A stretch of 37,405 nucleotides of DNA from positions 1 through 37,405 of the forward strand of contig DEJO01000043.1 in the NCBI GenBank assembly GCA_002353555.1, read 5' to 3'. A model generated the notes under the pieces. It was not told the origin of the DNA. It saw only the letters and a program-made list of their open reading frames with translations, and did not search any database. Positions 22,239 to 30,042 of the stretch are shown in pieces. Position numbers and translations under genes: made by a program. This DNA comes from Prevotella sp. UBA2746 (GTDB lineage: Bacteria > Bacteroidota > Bacteroidia > Bacteroidales > Bacteroidaceae). Within the stretch, counting starts at the first letter, position 1; every line of letters starts with the position of its first letter.

Positions 22239-24131
22239 CTATTCCAGATACGTATATCCGTAGAGCCCTGAGCGGTAGTTGCTGAGGAACTCCTTACCTT
22301 CTTCCAATGATATTTTGCCGAGTTTGACGCTCTTTGTTACCCATGTTTCCAGCTGACGCACCAGCTTCTTGGGGTTGAACTGTACATACTCCAGTACGTC
22401 TTCCACCGTCTCGCCGTCGATGATCTGGTCGATATGGTATTTGCCGTCCTTGACGGAGATGTGTACGGCATTGGTGTCACCGAAGAGGTTATGCATGTCT
22501 CCGAGGATTTCCTGATAGGCACCTACCAGGAAGACGCCGAGATAGTAGCTTTCGTTCTTCCTCAGCGCATGTACGGGCAACGAATGGGAGTTGTGGCGGT
22601 TGGTCACGAAGTTAGCAATCTTACCGTCGCTGTCGCACGTGATGTCCTGAATGGTAGCATTGCGGGTAGGCCTCTCGTTGAGTCGTTGGAGCGGCATGAT
22701 GGGGAAGAGCTGGTCTATCGCCCATGAGTCGGAGAGCGACTGGAAGAGAGAGAAGTTGCAGAAGTATTTGTCTGCCAACAACTTGTCGATGTTCATCAGC
22801 TCCTCTGGAATATGCTTCAGGCTCTTTGTCAAGATGTTGATTTCATGACAAACGCTCCAATACATCGCTTCTATTTCTGCCCGTGTCTTCAGATCGACGA
22901 TACCATGGCTGAAGAGGTCGAGCACCTCCTCGCGAATCTGCTCTGCATCGTGCCAGTCTTCCAGCACGTTGCGTGGCGAGAGATTGTCCCAAATCTCATA
23001 GAGGTCCTTCACCAGCTGGTGGCTGTTCTCATCGGGTTCAAACTCTTCCGGCATCTCAGGCAGCGAAGCCGTCTCCAGCACATCGATGACAAGCACCGAA
23101 TGGTGGGCAGCCAAAGAGCGTCCGCTCTCGGTGATGATGTTGGGGTGCGGCAGGTTGTTTTTGTTGGCAGCCTCAACAAAGGTGTAGATGCAGTCGTTGA
23201 CATACTCCTGTATAGAGTAGTTGACGGAGCTCTCACTCGACGGCGACCGTGTGCCGTCATAGTCGACACCCAGTCCGCCGCCACAGTCTACGAAGTCGAC
23301 ATTGTACCCCATCTTGTGGAGCTGTATATAGAACTGTGATGCCTCGCGCAAGGCAGTCTGAATGCGTCGTATCTTGGTAATCTGGCTACCGATGTGGAAA
23401 TGGATGAGTCGCAGGCAGTCGTGCATGCCTTTCTTGTCGAGCGTGTCGAGGGCATCGAGCAGTTCGGCACTCGTCAACCCGAACTTTGAGGCATCGCCGC
23501 CGCTCTCCTCCCACTTGCCGGAACCACTTGACGCCAGTTTGATGCGGATACCGATGTTGGGTTTGACGTTCATCTTCTTGGCGACTTTGGCTATCACTTC
23601 CAGCTCGTTCATCTTCTCGACGACGATGAATATCTGCTTGCCCATCTTCTGAGCCAGGAGTGCCAGTTCGATGTAGCTCTGGTCCTTATAGCCGTTACAG
23701 ACGATAATGGAATCGCTTTGGCACTGCATGGCAATGACGGCATGAAGCTCAGGCTTCGATCCTGCCTCCAGTCCGAGGTTGAACTTCTTGCCGTGGGAGA
23801 TGATTTCCTCGACGACAGGCTGCATCTGGTTCACCTTGATGGGATAGACTACATAGTTTTCGCCCTTGTAGTCGTATTCCTTGCTGGCTTTTTTGAAGCA
23901 GCTCCACGTCTTCTCTATGCGGTTGTCCAGGATGTCGGGGAACCGCAGCAACACCGGTGCTGCCACGTCGCGCAGTGCCAGTTCGTCCATGACCTCCCGC
24001 AGGTCTATCTCTGTGTCATCCTTGCACGGCGATACATATACGTTTCCCTGTTCGTTGACACCAAAGTAAGAGGTACCCCATCCGTTGATGTTGTAGAGTT
24101 CCTTTGCGTCCTCAATCGTCCATTTCTTCAT
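22239..24131 (-). CDS. speA: Biosynthetic arginine decarboxylase
   Basis: 630 residues, the length of the PLP-dependent SpeA family. It turns arginine into agmatine, the first step to putrescine. The PLP lysine is Lys99 in VYPIKVNQ. HFHIGSQIT, DCGGGLGVDYDGTRS and ITESGRSLAAHH are conserved PLP-pocket motifs. ATIQDITCDSDGKI carries the catalytic cysteine of the second subunit. The start overlaps the aroK stop by 4 bp (ATGA), indicating coupling. Confidence 0.95.
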   Translation of the reverse strand: MKKWTIEDAKELYNINGWGTSYFGVNEQGNVYVSPCKDDTEIDLREVMDELALRDVAAPVLLRFPDILDNRIEKTWSCFKKASKEYDYKGENYVVYPIKVNQMQPVVEEIISHGKKFNLGLEAGSKPELHAVIAMQCQSDSIIVCNGYKDQSYIELALLAQKMGKQIFIVVEKMNELEVIAKVAKKMNVKPNIGIRIKLASSGSGKWEESGGDASKFGLTSAELLDALDTLDKKGMHDCLRLIHFHIGSQITKIRRIQTALREASQFYIQLHKMGYNVDFVDCGGGLGVDYDGTRSPSSESSVNYSIQEYVNDCIYTFVEAANKNNLPHPNIITESGRSLAAHHSVLVIDVLETASLPEMPEEFEPDENSHQLVKDLYEIWDNLSPRNVLEDWHDAEQIREEVLDLFSHGIVDLKTRAEIEAMYWSVCHEINILTKSLKHIPEELMNIDKLLADKYFCNFSLFQSLSDSWAIDQLFPIMPLQRLNERPTRNATIQDITCDSDGKIANFVTNRHNSHSLPVHALRKNESYYLGVFLVGAYQEILGDMHNLFGDTNAVHISVKDGKYHIDQIIDGETVEDVLEYVQFNPKKLVRQLETWVTKSVKLGKISLEEGKEFLSNYRSGLYGYTYLE

Positions 24132-24655
24132 AGGTCTAATCGTTTTTTGATTGTTGTGATGATGGCCTTAATGTTTTCGGTGCTGTCCATGAGACATACG
24201 TCAGCGGTATGGCGTGCCTTAGCGTAGAAGGCTTCACGCTGCCGAAGCTGCTCACGGATGAAGACCTGCACCTCTTCGGGTGTCTTGTTGAGTAGCAGCG
24301 GCCGCACATTCTTGCTCATCTTCAGGTGTTGGTAGATGATGTCGGGTGTAGACTTCAGGTAGACGGTATCTCCCTGTTGGTTCATGTAGTCCATGTTGTC
24401 GAAGAAACAGGGAGTGCCTCCGCCACAACTGATGACGACATCCTCAAACTCAGCCACCTCGTGCAGCATGTTTCGCTCCACGATGCGGAAGCCTTCTTCG
24501 CCACGTTCGTCGAAGAGTTGCTTCACCGACTTGCGCATGCGGCTCTCGATATACCAGTCGAGGTCATAGAAAGGCAACCCCAAGTCCTTGGCGAGTGCCT
24601 TGCCTACGGTGGTCTTTCCGGCACCCATATATCCGATGAGTATGATGCGTTTCAT
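24128..24655 (-). CDS. aroK: Shikimate kinase
   Basis: 175 residues from ATG 24655; the frame opens 17 codons earlier inside topA but the family start is MKRIILIGYMGAGKTTVG. It phosphorylates shikimate with ATP in aromatic amino-acid synthesis. Walker A is GYMGAGKTT, the shikimate site has DLDWYIESR, Walker B-like VISCGGGTP follows, and RPLL lies in the lid. It lies 5 bp after the topA stop and overlaps speA by 4 bp, so it sits in one operon. Confidence 0.93.
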   Translation of the reverse strand: MKRIILIGYMGAGKTTVGKALAKDLGLPFYDLDWYIESRMRKSVKQLFDERGEEGFRIVERNMLHEVAEFEDVVISCGGGTPCFFDNMDYMNQQGDTVYLKSTPDIIYQHLKMSKNVRPLLLNKTPEEVQVFIREQLRQREAFYAKARHTADVCLMDSTENIKAIITTIKKRLDL

Positions 24656-24660
24656 GCTGC

Positions 24661-26997
24661 TTACGGCTTCTTCTTGGTTAATGCCGCATTGACAATCTGC
24701 TGACACTCCTCATAGGACAGCTCGGCAGCACGCTCATGCTGGTTCTTGGGAATGCGGTAGTTCTTTCCCTGATAGGCAATGTATGGACCATAGCGACCGT
24801 TCAGCACTTCCATCTCGCTGTCTTCTTCGAAGGTCTTCAGGTGGCGCTGCTCCTCACTCTTGCGCTTGGCCTCGATGAGTTCTACCGCTGTCTCCAGCGT
24901 CACCGTCATCGGGTCTTCTGTCTTGGGCAGCGACACATACTTCTTCTGGTGGAGTACATAGGGACCGAAGCGACCTGTGCCGATGACAACGGGCTCTCCC
25001 TCGTATTCGCCTACCGTCCTGGGCAGCTTGAACAGCTGCAAGGCATCTTCCAGGGTGATGGTCTCCATGCTCTTGTCGGCAGGCAGCTGGGCGAAGAGAG
25101 GCTTCTCCTTGTCCTCGGCTGACCCGATTTGAACAACGGGACCGAAGCGTCCTATCTTGACGAAGACGGGCTTACCGCTCTTCGGGTCGGTACCCAGTTC
25201 GCGCTCACCAGCCTTGTGCTCGGCACGAGAGTTCATGACCTTGTTCACTTCGGGTTCAAAGTCCTGGTAGAACTGCTTCATCTCCGATGCCCAGTTCTCT
25301 TTGCCTTCGGCTATCTTGTCGAAGTCTTGCTCCACGTTGGCGGTGAAGTTGTAGTCCATGATGCTGGGGAAGCTCTCCATGAGGAAGTCGTTGACCACAC
25401 AGCCTATGTCTGTCGGGATGAGCTTGCCCTTGTCGGCACCCGCCATCTCCTTCTTCTGCTTCGACGTAATCTTCGTACCCTTCAGTGTATCAATGGCATA
25501 GAGCCGCTCTTCGCCTTTCTTGTCACCTTTCTGTACGTATTCGCGCTGCTGTATGGTAGAGATGGTCGGTGCATAAGTAGACGGACGTCCGATGCCCAGT
25601 TCTTCGAGTTTGTGCACGAGCGATGCTTCCGTATAGCGGAGCGGTCCCTGTGAGAATCGCTCTGACGACGTAATCTCGCGCCGCTCCAACTTGTCGCCTT
25701 CGTGCAAGACAGGCAGGATATGGCTGGCATTCTCGCTGTTCTCGTCGTCTTCCGGTGAGATGTTGTACACCTTCAGGAATCCGTCGAAGGTGATGACCTC
25801 GCCCTGGGCTACGAAAGTGGGCAGAGAACTGAGGGCAGAACTTTGCGGATTGTTGATGGCTATCTCCACGGTCGTCTTCTCTATCTGTGCATCAGCCATC
25901 TGAGACGCTGCCGTACGCTTCCAGATAAGTTCATAGAGACGGCGTTCCTGCTGCGTTCCCTCGATAACGGTGTCGCTCATGTAGGTAGGACGTATGGCTT
26001 CGTGAGCCTCCTGAGCACCCTTGGAGTGGGTGTGATACTGGCGCACTTTACTGTATTCCTCACCATAGAGCTTGCTGATTTCCTCCTTACTGGCGTTGAT
26101 GCAGAGACCTGAGAGGTTCACACTGTCGGTACGCATGTAGGTGATGCGACCGCTCTCGTAGAGTCGCTGCGCCACACGCATGGTCTGGCTGACGGTGAAA
26201 CCCAGCTTGCGGGCTGCCTCCTGCTGGAGGGTTGACGTGGTGAAGGGTGGTGCCGGACTGCGTTTCAGCGGCTTCTTCTGCACGGCACCGACGGTAAACG
26301 TTGCATCCTTGCACTGCTCCAGGAATGCCATTGCCTCGTCATGGGTCTTGAAACGGGTAGAAAGTTCTGCCTTCAACTCAGAGATTGCTCCGTCTTCGCC
26401 TTCGGTGGTGAAGATGGCATTGACCCGGTAATAGGGTTCGCTCTTGAAAGCCTGTATTTCGCGTTCGCGGTCTACAATCAGTCTTACGGCAACACTCTGA
26501 ACACGACCTGCGGAGAGCGACGGCTTCACCTTGCGCCACAGCACGGGAGAAATCTTAAAACCGACCAGTCGGTCCAGGATGCGGCGTGCCTGCTGCGCAT
26601 TGACCAGGTTCATGTCTAACTGACGGGGATGCTTGATGGCCTCCAAGATGGCAGGCTTGGTGATTTCGTGGAAGACGATGCGGTTGGTCTTCTCCGTGTC
26701 CAGTCCCAAGACTTCGCAAAGGTGCCACGAGATGGCCTCTCCTTCGCGGTCTTCATCGGATGCCAGCCAGACGGTCTTGGCATCTTTGGCATTCTTTCTC
26801 AAGTCTGCCACCAGCTTCTCTTTCTCTTTTGGTATCTCGTATTCGGGGACTAACGTGTCGAGATTGATGCTGATTTCCTTCTTCTTCAGGTCACGAATGT
26901 GTCCGTAGCTGGACATCACCTTGTAGTCTTTACCTAAAAACTTCTCAATGGTTTTAGCCTTAGCCGGGCTCTCTACAATTACTAAGTTCTCTTGCAT
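24661..26997 (-). CDS. topA: DNA topoisomerase I
   Basis: 778 residues. It relaxes negative supercoils by transient single-strand cleavage. The TOPRIM domain starts at once (VIVESPAKAKTIEKFLGKDY, then DEDREGEAISWH). The active-site tyrosine is Tyr287 in GRITYMRTDS. After about residue 590 there are three to four glycine-rich C-terminal repeats (IGRFGPVVQIG, TGRFGPYVLHQKKYV, NGRYGPYIAYQGKNYRIP). These replace the cysteine zinc fingers of E. coli TopA, as is usual in Bacteroidetes. It is first gene of the topA-aroK-speA-argB run. Confidence 0.96.
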   Translation of the reverse strand: MQENLVIVESPAKAKTIEKFLGKDYKVMSSYGHIRDLKKKEISINLDTLVPEYEIPKEKEKLVADLRKNAKDAKTVWLASDEDREGEAISWHLCEVLGLDTEKTNRIVFHEITKPAILEAIKHPRQLDMNLVNAQQARRILDRLVGFKISPVLWRKVKPSLSAGRVQSVAVRLIVDREREIQAFKSEPYYRVNAIFTTEGEDGAISELKAELSTRFKTHDEAMAFLEQCKDATFTVGAVQKKPLKRSPAPPFTTSTLQQEAARKLGFTVSQTMRVAQRLYESGRITYMRTDSVNLSGLCINASKEEISKLYGEEYSKVRQYHTHSKGAQEAHEAIRPTYMSDTVIEGTQQERRLYELIWKRTAASQMADAQIEKTTVEIAINNPQSSALSSLPTFVAQGEVITFDGFLKVYNISPEDDENSENASHILPVLHEGDKLERREITSSERFSQGPLRYTEASLVHKLEELGIGRPSTYAPTISTIQQREYVQKGDKKGEERLYAIDTLKGTKITSKQKKEMAGADKGKLIPTDIGCVVNDFLMESFPSIMDYNFTANVEQDFDKIAEGKENWASEMKQFYQDFEPEVNKVMNSRAEHKAGERELGTDPKSGKPVFVKIGRFGPVVQIGSAEDKEKPLFAQLPADKSMETITLEDALQLFKLPRTVGEYEGEPVVIGTGRFGPYVLHQKKYVSLPKTEDPMTVTLETAVELIEAKRKSEEQRHLKTFEEDSEMEVLNGRYGPYIAYQGKNYRIPKNQHERAAELSYEECQQIVNAALTKKKP

Positions 26998-27071
26998 ATT
27001 TTCTATTTGATATTTGTTTCCAATGAATCCTTTTACACCTTATATATAGTGGCATGGCTATTTCAAGGGCG

Positions 27072-27079
27072 CAAAAGTA
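27072..27079 (-). promoter_or_regulatory. -7 box of the topA operon
   Basis: TACTTTTG on the minus strand, about 75 bp before ATG 26997. No clear -33 TTTG at the expected spacing. Confidence 0.55.
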
Positions 27080-27248
27080 AATCAAAACTTTCGCTTACAC
27101 CTTATAATATGCAGACATTTAATATTTTTTAATTAAACTTTAAGCAACATGAGTTCGGTTTAAGCATGAGTGTAGGATGACACTTTTCGAGCGCAATCCT
27201 GCACTGTGGTGCCCCTACAGGGGAAATAAAAAAGAAAAAAGTTGCGTT

Positions 27249-27291
27249 GCAAACTCATAGTAGTTGGAGCGCAAACACATAACAGTTGCAG
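27249..27291. repeat. Two 21-bp direct repeats with 22-bp period
   Basis: GCAAACTCATAGTAGTTGGA then G (27249-27269) and GCAAACACATAACAGTTGCA then G (27271-27291) agree at 17 of 21 positions. They sit between the topA promoter and the 3' end of the NUDIX gene. No gene is seen in 26998-27361. Confidence 0.65.
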
Positions 27292-27361
27292 AAAAGGGAC
27301 TAAATGTTTGTGTTTTCAGCTTTTGGGGGCGGTGTACGACTTGCGCTCAATTAGGGTATAA

Positions 27362-27904
27362 TCAGTGATGAGCCTTCATCAGCTGTATGAAGCGGGTGAT
27401 GCCTTCGCGGATAGAGCGGAGGCCGAACTCTTCAGGACAAAGGTCTCCGACGGCTATCCAGCGGGCTTCTTCGGCATCGTCCATGGCGGTGACGGTGCTG
27501 GTGTCGCTGACCTGGCAACGGAAAAACATGTCGAGCGTGTGGATGTCCATGTCGCTGTAGCGGTAGATGTTGGGAATGCTGAACAGGTAGTCGGCACGCT
27601 CTACGCGAAGCCCTGTCTCCTCCAAGACCTCACGGATGACACCCTCCTCGCCCGTCTCCTCCATGTCGGTGAAGCCTCCGGGCAGGTCGAGGGTGCCCTT
27701 TGCCGGGTCTTTCTTGCGGCGCACCACCAGCAACTCACCCTGCTCGTTCATGATCAGGGCTACATTGGCTGCATAGGGGTTGGCATAATAAGTGAACCCA
27801 CATGCCGAACAATGCTTCGACTTGAAGTTATTGACCTCCCACTGGCTGCTGCCACAGGCAGGACAGTAGCGGAACTTCACTAACGGATGGACGGTGTCTG
27901 ACAT
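27362..27904 (-). CDS. NUDIX hydrolase with N-terminal zinc ribbon
   Basis: 180 residues. A four-cysteine zinc ribbon (Cys14, Cys17, Cys32, Cys35; YCPACGSS, HCSACGFTYYANP) like that of NADH pyrophosphatase precedes a complete Nudix box at 77-99 (G77, E83, REVLEETG). The enzyme therefore should hydrolyse a nucleoside diphosphate derivative using Mg2+; the substrate is not defined by the motifs seen. It ends before the topA promoter region; the esterase gene lies 18 bp downstream of it in transcription order, so the two may be cotranscribed. Confidence 0.9.
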   Translation of the reverse strand: MSDTVHPLVKFRYCPACGSSQWEVNNFKSKHCSACGFTYYANPYAANVALIMNEQGELLVVRRKKDPAKGTLDLPGGFTDMEETGEEGVIREVLEETGLRVERADYLFSIPNIYRYSDMDIHTLDMFFRCQVSDTSTVTAMDDAEEARWIAVGDLCPEEFGLRSIREGITRFIQLMKAHH

Positions 27905-27922
27905 CTTTCTGACCTGTCTATG

Positions 27923-28741
27923 TTAGAAACTCTTGAGCCACGACTGCAAGTTGAGCTGCATCTCCAGATGGTGCTTGAATCCCATCTTCGAGCCCCAGCC
28001 ATGTCCGCCGGTAGGATAGACGTAGAGGCTGGCAGGTACATCGTTGCGATAGAGCTCCATGTAGTAGTTCACCCCATTGGCAGGCGGAACGGAACGATCA
28101 TCATCGCTCAGTGCAATGAAGGCACGCGGTGTTGTGCGCGACACGTTCATGTCACTGCTGTACTTCTTCTCTTCGCGCTTCGACGGCTTCTTTCCCAGGA
28201 GGTTGGTACGTGACCCCTCGTGAGTGTAGCCTTCCAGCATGGTGATGACGGGATAGAAAAGGATTTGGAAGTTAGGCTTGGCTTCACCCTTCGACTTTGT
28301 GGCAATGGTTGAAGCGAGGTGACCGCCGGCAGAGAATCCCATGATTCCAATGTCGTTGGTATGGATATGCCACGACTGAGCGTTGCGGCGTACAAACTTA
28401 ATCGCATTTTCGGCATCGCTGACAGGCACGTCAACATCGCCATGAGGCATGCGGTATTTCAATACGATGGCGGCGATGCCCTGGTTCTGGAAGAACTCTC
28501 CCCAGTCATAGCCTTCCTTCTGCATCGAGAGGTGTTCGTAGCCTCCACCCGGACAAATGACGACGGCACGTCCGGTAGCCTGCTTGCTGTCGGGCAGGTA
28601 GACACGTACCTTTGCCGTGTCGGTGGGGTCTCCGTTGTCGTGAGGCGCTTTACCGCTATAGAGCGGACTGTCGAAAACTTTCTGTGCTGCGGCTGTCATG
28701 GTCAGTGCCGCAAGGATAGCGATGGATATTGCTTTTTTCAT
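27923..28741 (-). CDS. Secreted alpha/beta-hydrolase (carbohydrate-esterase-like)
   Basis: 272 residues from ATG 28741, where a signal peptide begins (MKKAISIAILAALTMTAAAQ); the open frame upstream to 28951 overlaps the lipoprotein gene and is not coding. The oxyanion motif is VVICPGGGYEHLS, the nucleophile Ser137 is in GFSAGGHLA, the acid is in LSDDDRSVPP (213-215), and His247 is in PTGGHGWG. Relatives are acetyl-xylan or other sugar-ester esterases in Bacteroidetes; the true substrate is open. It follows the lipoprotein gene by 26 bp on the same strand. Confidence 0.87.
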   Translation of the reverse strand: MKKAISIAILAALTMTAAAQKVFDSPLYSGKAPHDNGDPTDTAKVRVYLPDSKQATGRAVVICPGGGYEHLSMQKEGYDWGEFFQNQGIAAIVLKYRMPHGDVDVPVSDAENAIKFVRRNAQSWHIHTNDIGIMGFSAGGHLASTIATKSKGEAKPNFQILFYPVITMLEGYTHEGSRTNLLGKKPSKREEKKYSSDMNVSRTTPRAFIALSDDDRSVPPANGVNYYMELYRNDVPASLYVYPTGGHGWGSKMGFKHHLEMQLNLQSWLKSF

Positions 28742-28767
28742 ATTCTCTAATTTAAAATAATCGGTTT

Positions 28768-29946
28768 CTAAAGCAACGCACGTATCTCCGCTTCTATGTC
28801 CTTGATTTGTGACGGGTTCTTTACGATGTTGTTGCCACGGTCTATCAGGTAGATAACAGGTGGTGCTGCCACGGGTGCCAGATAGGGATTGCTGGCTCCT
28901 GTGTTGTCGTAGACGCTGATCCAAGGCAGTGCAGCGGTCTGCGTCTTCCAATAGTGTTCGTTGTCGTCGAGGCTCACCTGATAGATTTCCAGTCCCTGCT
29001 CATGGTATTTGTTATACAGGCTGCGCAGAGCCATGATGTATTGTGTGGAACCTTCCGAAGCAAAGACATGGAAGTCGAGCAGCACCACCTTGCCCTTCAG
29101 CTCCGTCAACGACCGCTGGTTGCCGTGGTTGTCAAGGAGCCGCAGGTCGATGACTCCCGACTCTCTCACCTTCGACGGGTCGATGTCGAGGGCTTTGCTC
29201 TGCTGCTGGTTACGGATGATACGCTGGTCTTTCATTCCCTGTATGGCGATGTTGTGCAGGTTCTCTCCGCGTTTGGAATTGGGATAGAAGGTGTCCCAGC
29301 TGGTAGCAACGGCAGCAAACGCTTTCACATCGTCAGGATTCTCGCGCGGATCGAAGAGCAGCTGGCTCTCTCCGTTGACGGTGATATACTGGAACAAGGC
29401 GAAATAAGCGTAGGCACGCATCGGTTCCTTGTAGATATAGTTGCGCTTGACGTCTTCCTTGTAGGCATTCATCAACTGGGCAATGGCGGTAGCCACAGAG
29501 TCAATACCCAGCGAGGGGTTGTCGGCGATGGCTTGGCAGCGTGTTTGCAAGTCTATCTGTCGCAATGCCAATTCTTTCACCTTCTCGTTTTCTGGTGAAC
29601 CGCTGACGGTGTATTGCGTTGCCATCATCGGATAGGCTGCCTTCACGTTGACCGTCTCGGTAGAGTCTATGGCAATGTTGATGATCTGCCCGGCTATGCG
29701 CAACCGATAGAACTCAGGGTTGTCTGCCTTGTCACCACTGAAAGCAAAAGCACCGGTTTCATCGAGCTTGACGGAGTCTACGACAGCAAAACCGTCAAGA
29801 CCATTGTGCTCAAAATAGAGGATAGAGTCCTTGGCATTGGTAATGTCGCCTTCGACGTGGAATTTCTCCTTGCTGCACGAACTCATATTCATCATCAATG
29901 CTGCGGCAGCGATGCCCCAGCAGCATCTGGAAATCACTTTTGTCAT
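28768..29946 (-). CDS. Lipoprotein with DUF4369-like N-domain and thioredoxin fold lacking the CxxC
   Basis: 392 residues from ATG 29946; the frame to 30291 runs backward through the neighbouring promoter. The signal ends in a lipobox-like MSSC (Cys24). Residues 28-125 are a DUF4369-like beta domain (FHVEGDITNAKDSILYFEHN). About 265-392 are a thioredoxin/AhpC-TSA domain: GKVVLLDFHVFASEGSTQYI at 285-304 holds the usual redox-site position, but the CxxC is replaced by ASEG. The cis-proline (Pro363) and lid-like strands are kept, so the fold is likely intact but cannot do disulfide exchange. A binding or scaffold role is possible. It has its own divergent promoter. Confidence 0.85.
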   Translation of the reverse strand: MTKVISRCCWGIAAAALMMNMSSCSKEKFHVEGDITNAKDSILYFEHNGLDGFAVVDSVKLDETGAFAFSGDKADNPEFYRLRIAGQIINIAIDSTETVNVKAAYPMMATQYTVSGSPENEKVKELALRQIDLQTRCQAIADNPSLGIDSVATAIAQLMNAYKEDVKRNYIYKEPMRAYAYFALFQYITVNGESQLLFDPRENPDDVKAFAAVATSWDTFYPNSKRGENLHNIAIQGMKDQRIIRNQQQSKALDIDPSKVRESGVIDLRLLDNHGNQRSLTELKGKVVLLDFHVFASEGSTQYIMALRSLYNKYHEQGLEIYQVSLDDNEHYWKTQTAALPWISVYDNTGASNPYLAPVAAPPVIYLIDRGNNIVKNPSQIKDIEAEIRALL

Positions 29947-29969
29947 ACTGTTCTTTTTGAATTTAGTTG

Positions 29970-29977
29970 CAAAAGTA
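29970..29977 (-). promoter_or_regulatory. -7 box of the lipoprotein operon
   Basis: TACTTTTG on the minus strand, 23 bp before ATG 29946. Confidence 0.65.
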
Positions 29978-30009
29978 ATTGAAATAGGCTGAATATCAAA
30001 ATAAATTCG

Positions 30010-30017
30010 TAATTTTG
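30010..30017 (+). promoter_or_regulatory. -7 box of the corrinoid fusion gene
   Basis: TAATTTTG, 25 bp before ATG 30043. It diverges from the lipoprotein promoter across a 96-bp gap, too short for a cobalamin riboswitch. Confidence 0.6.
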
Positions 30018-30042
30018 TTGCCCGAAAGCACATTCTGAAGAT

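Noticed and set aside
29947..30042. Cobalamin or SAM riboswitch before the corrinoid fusion
   Set aside because: Only about 20 nt separate the expected transcript start and ATG, too short for any known riboswitch of those classes.
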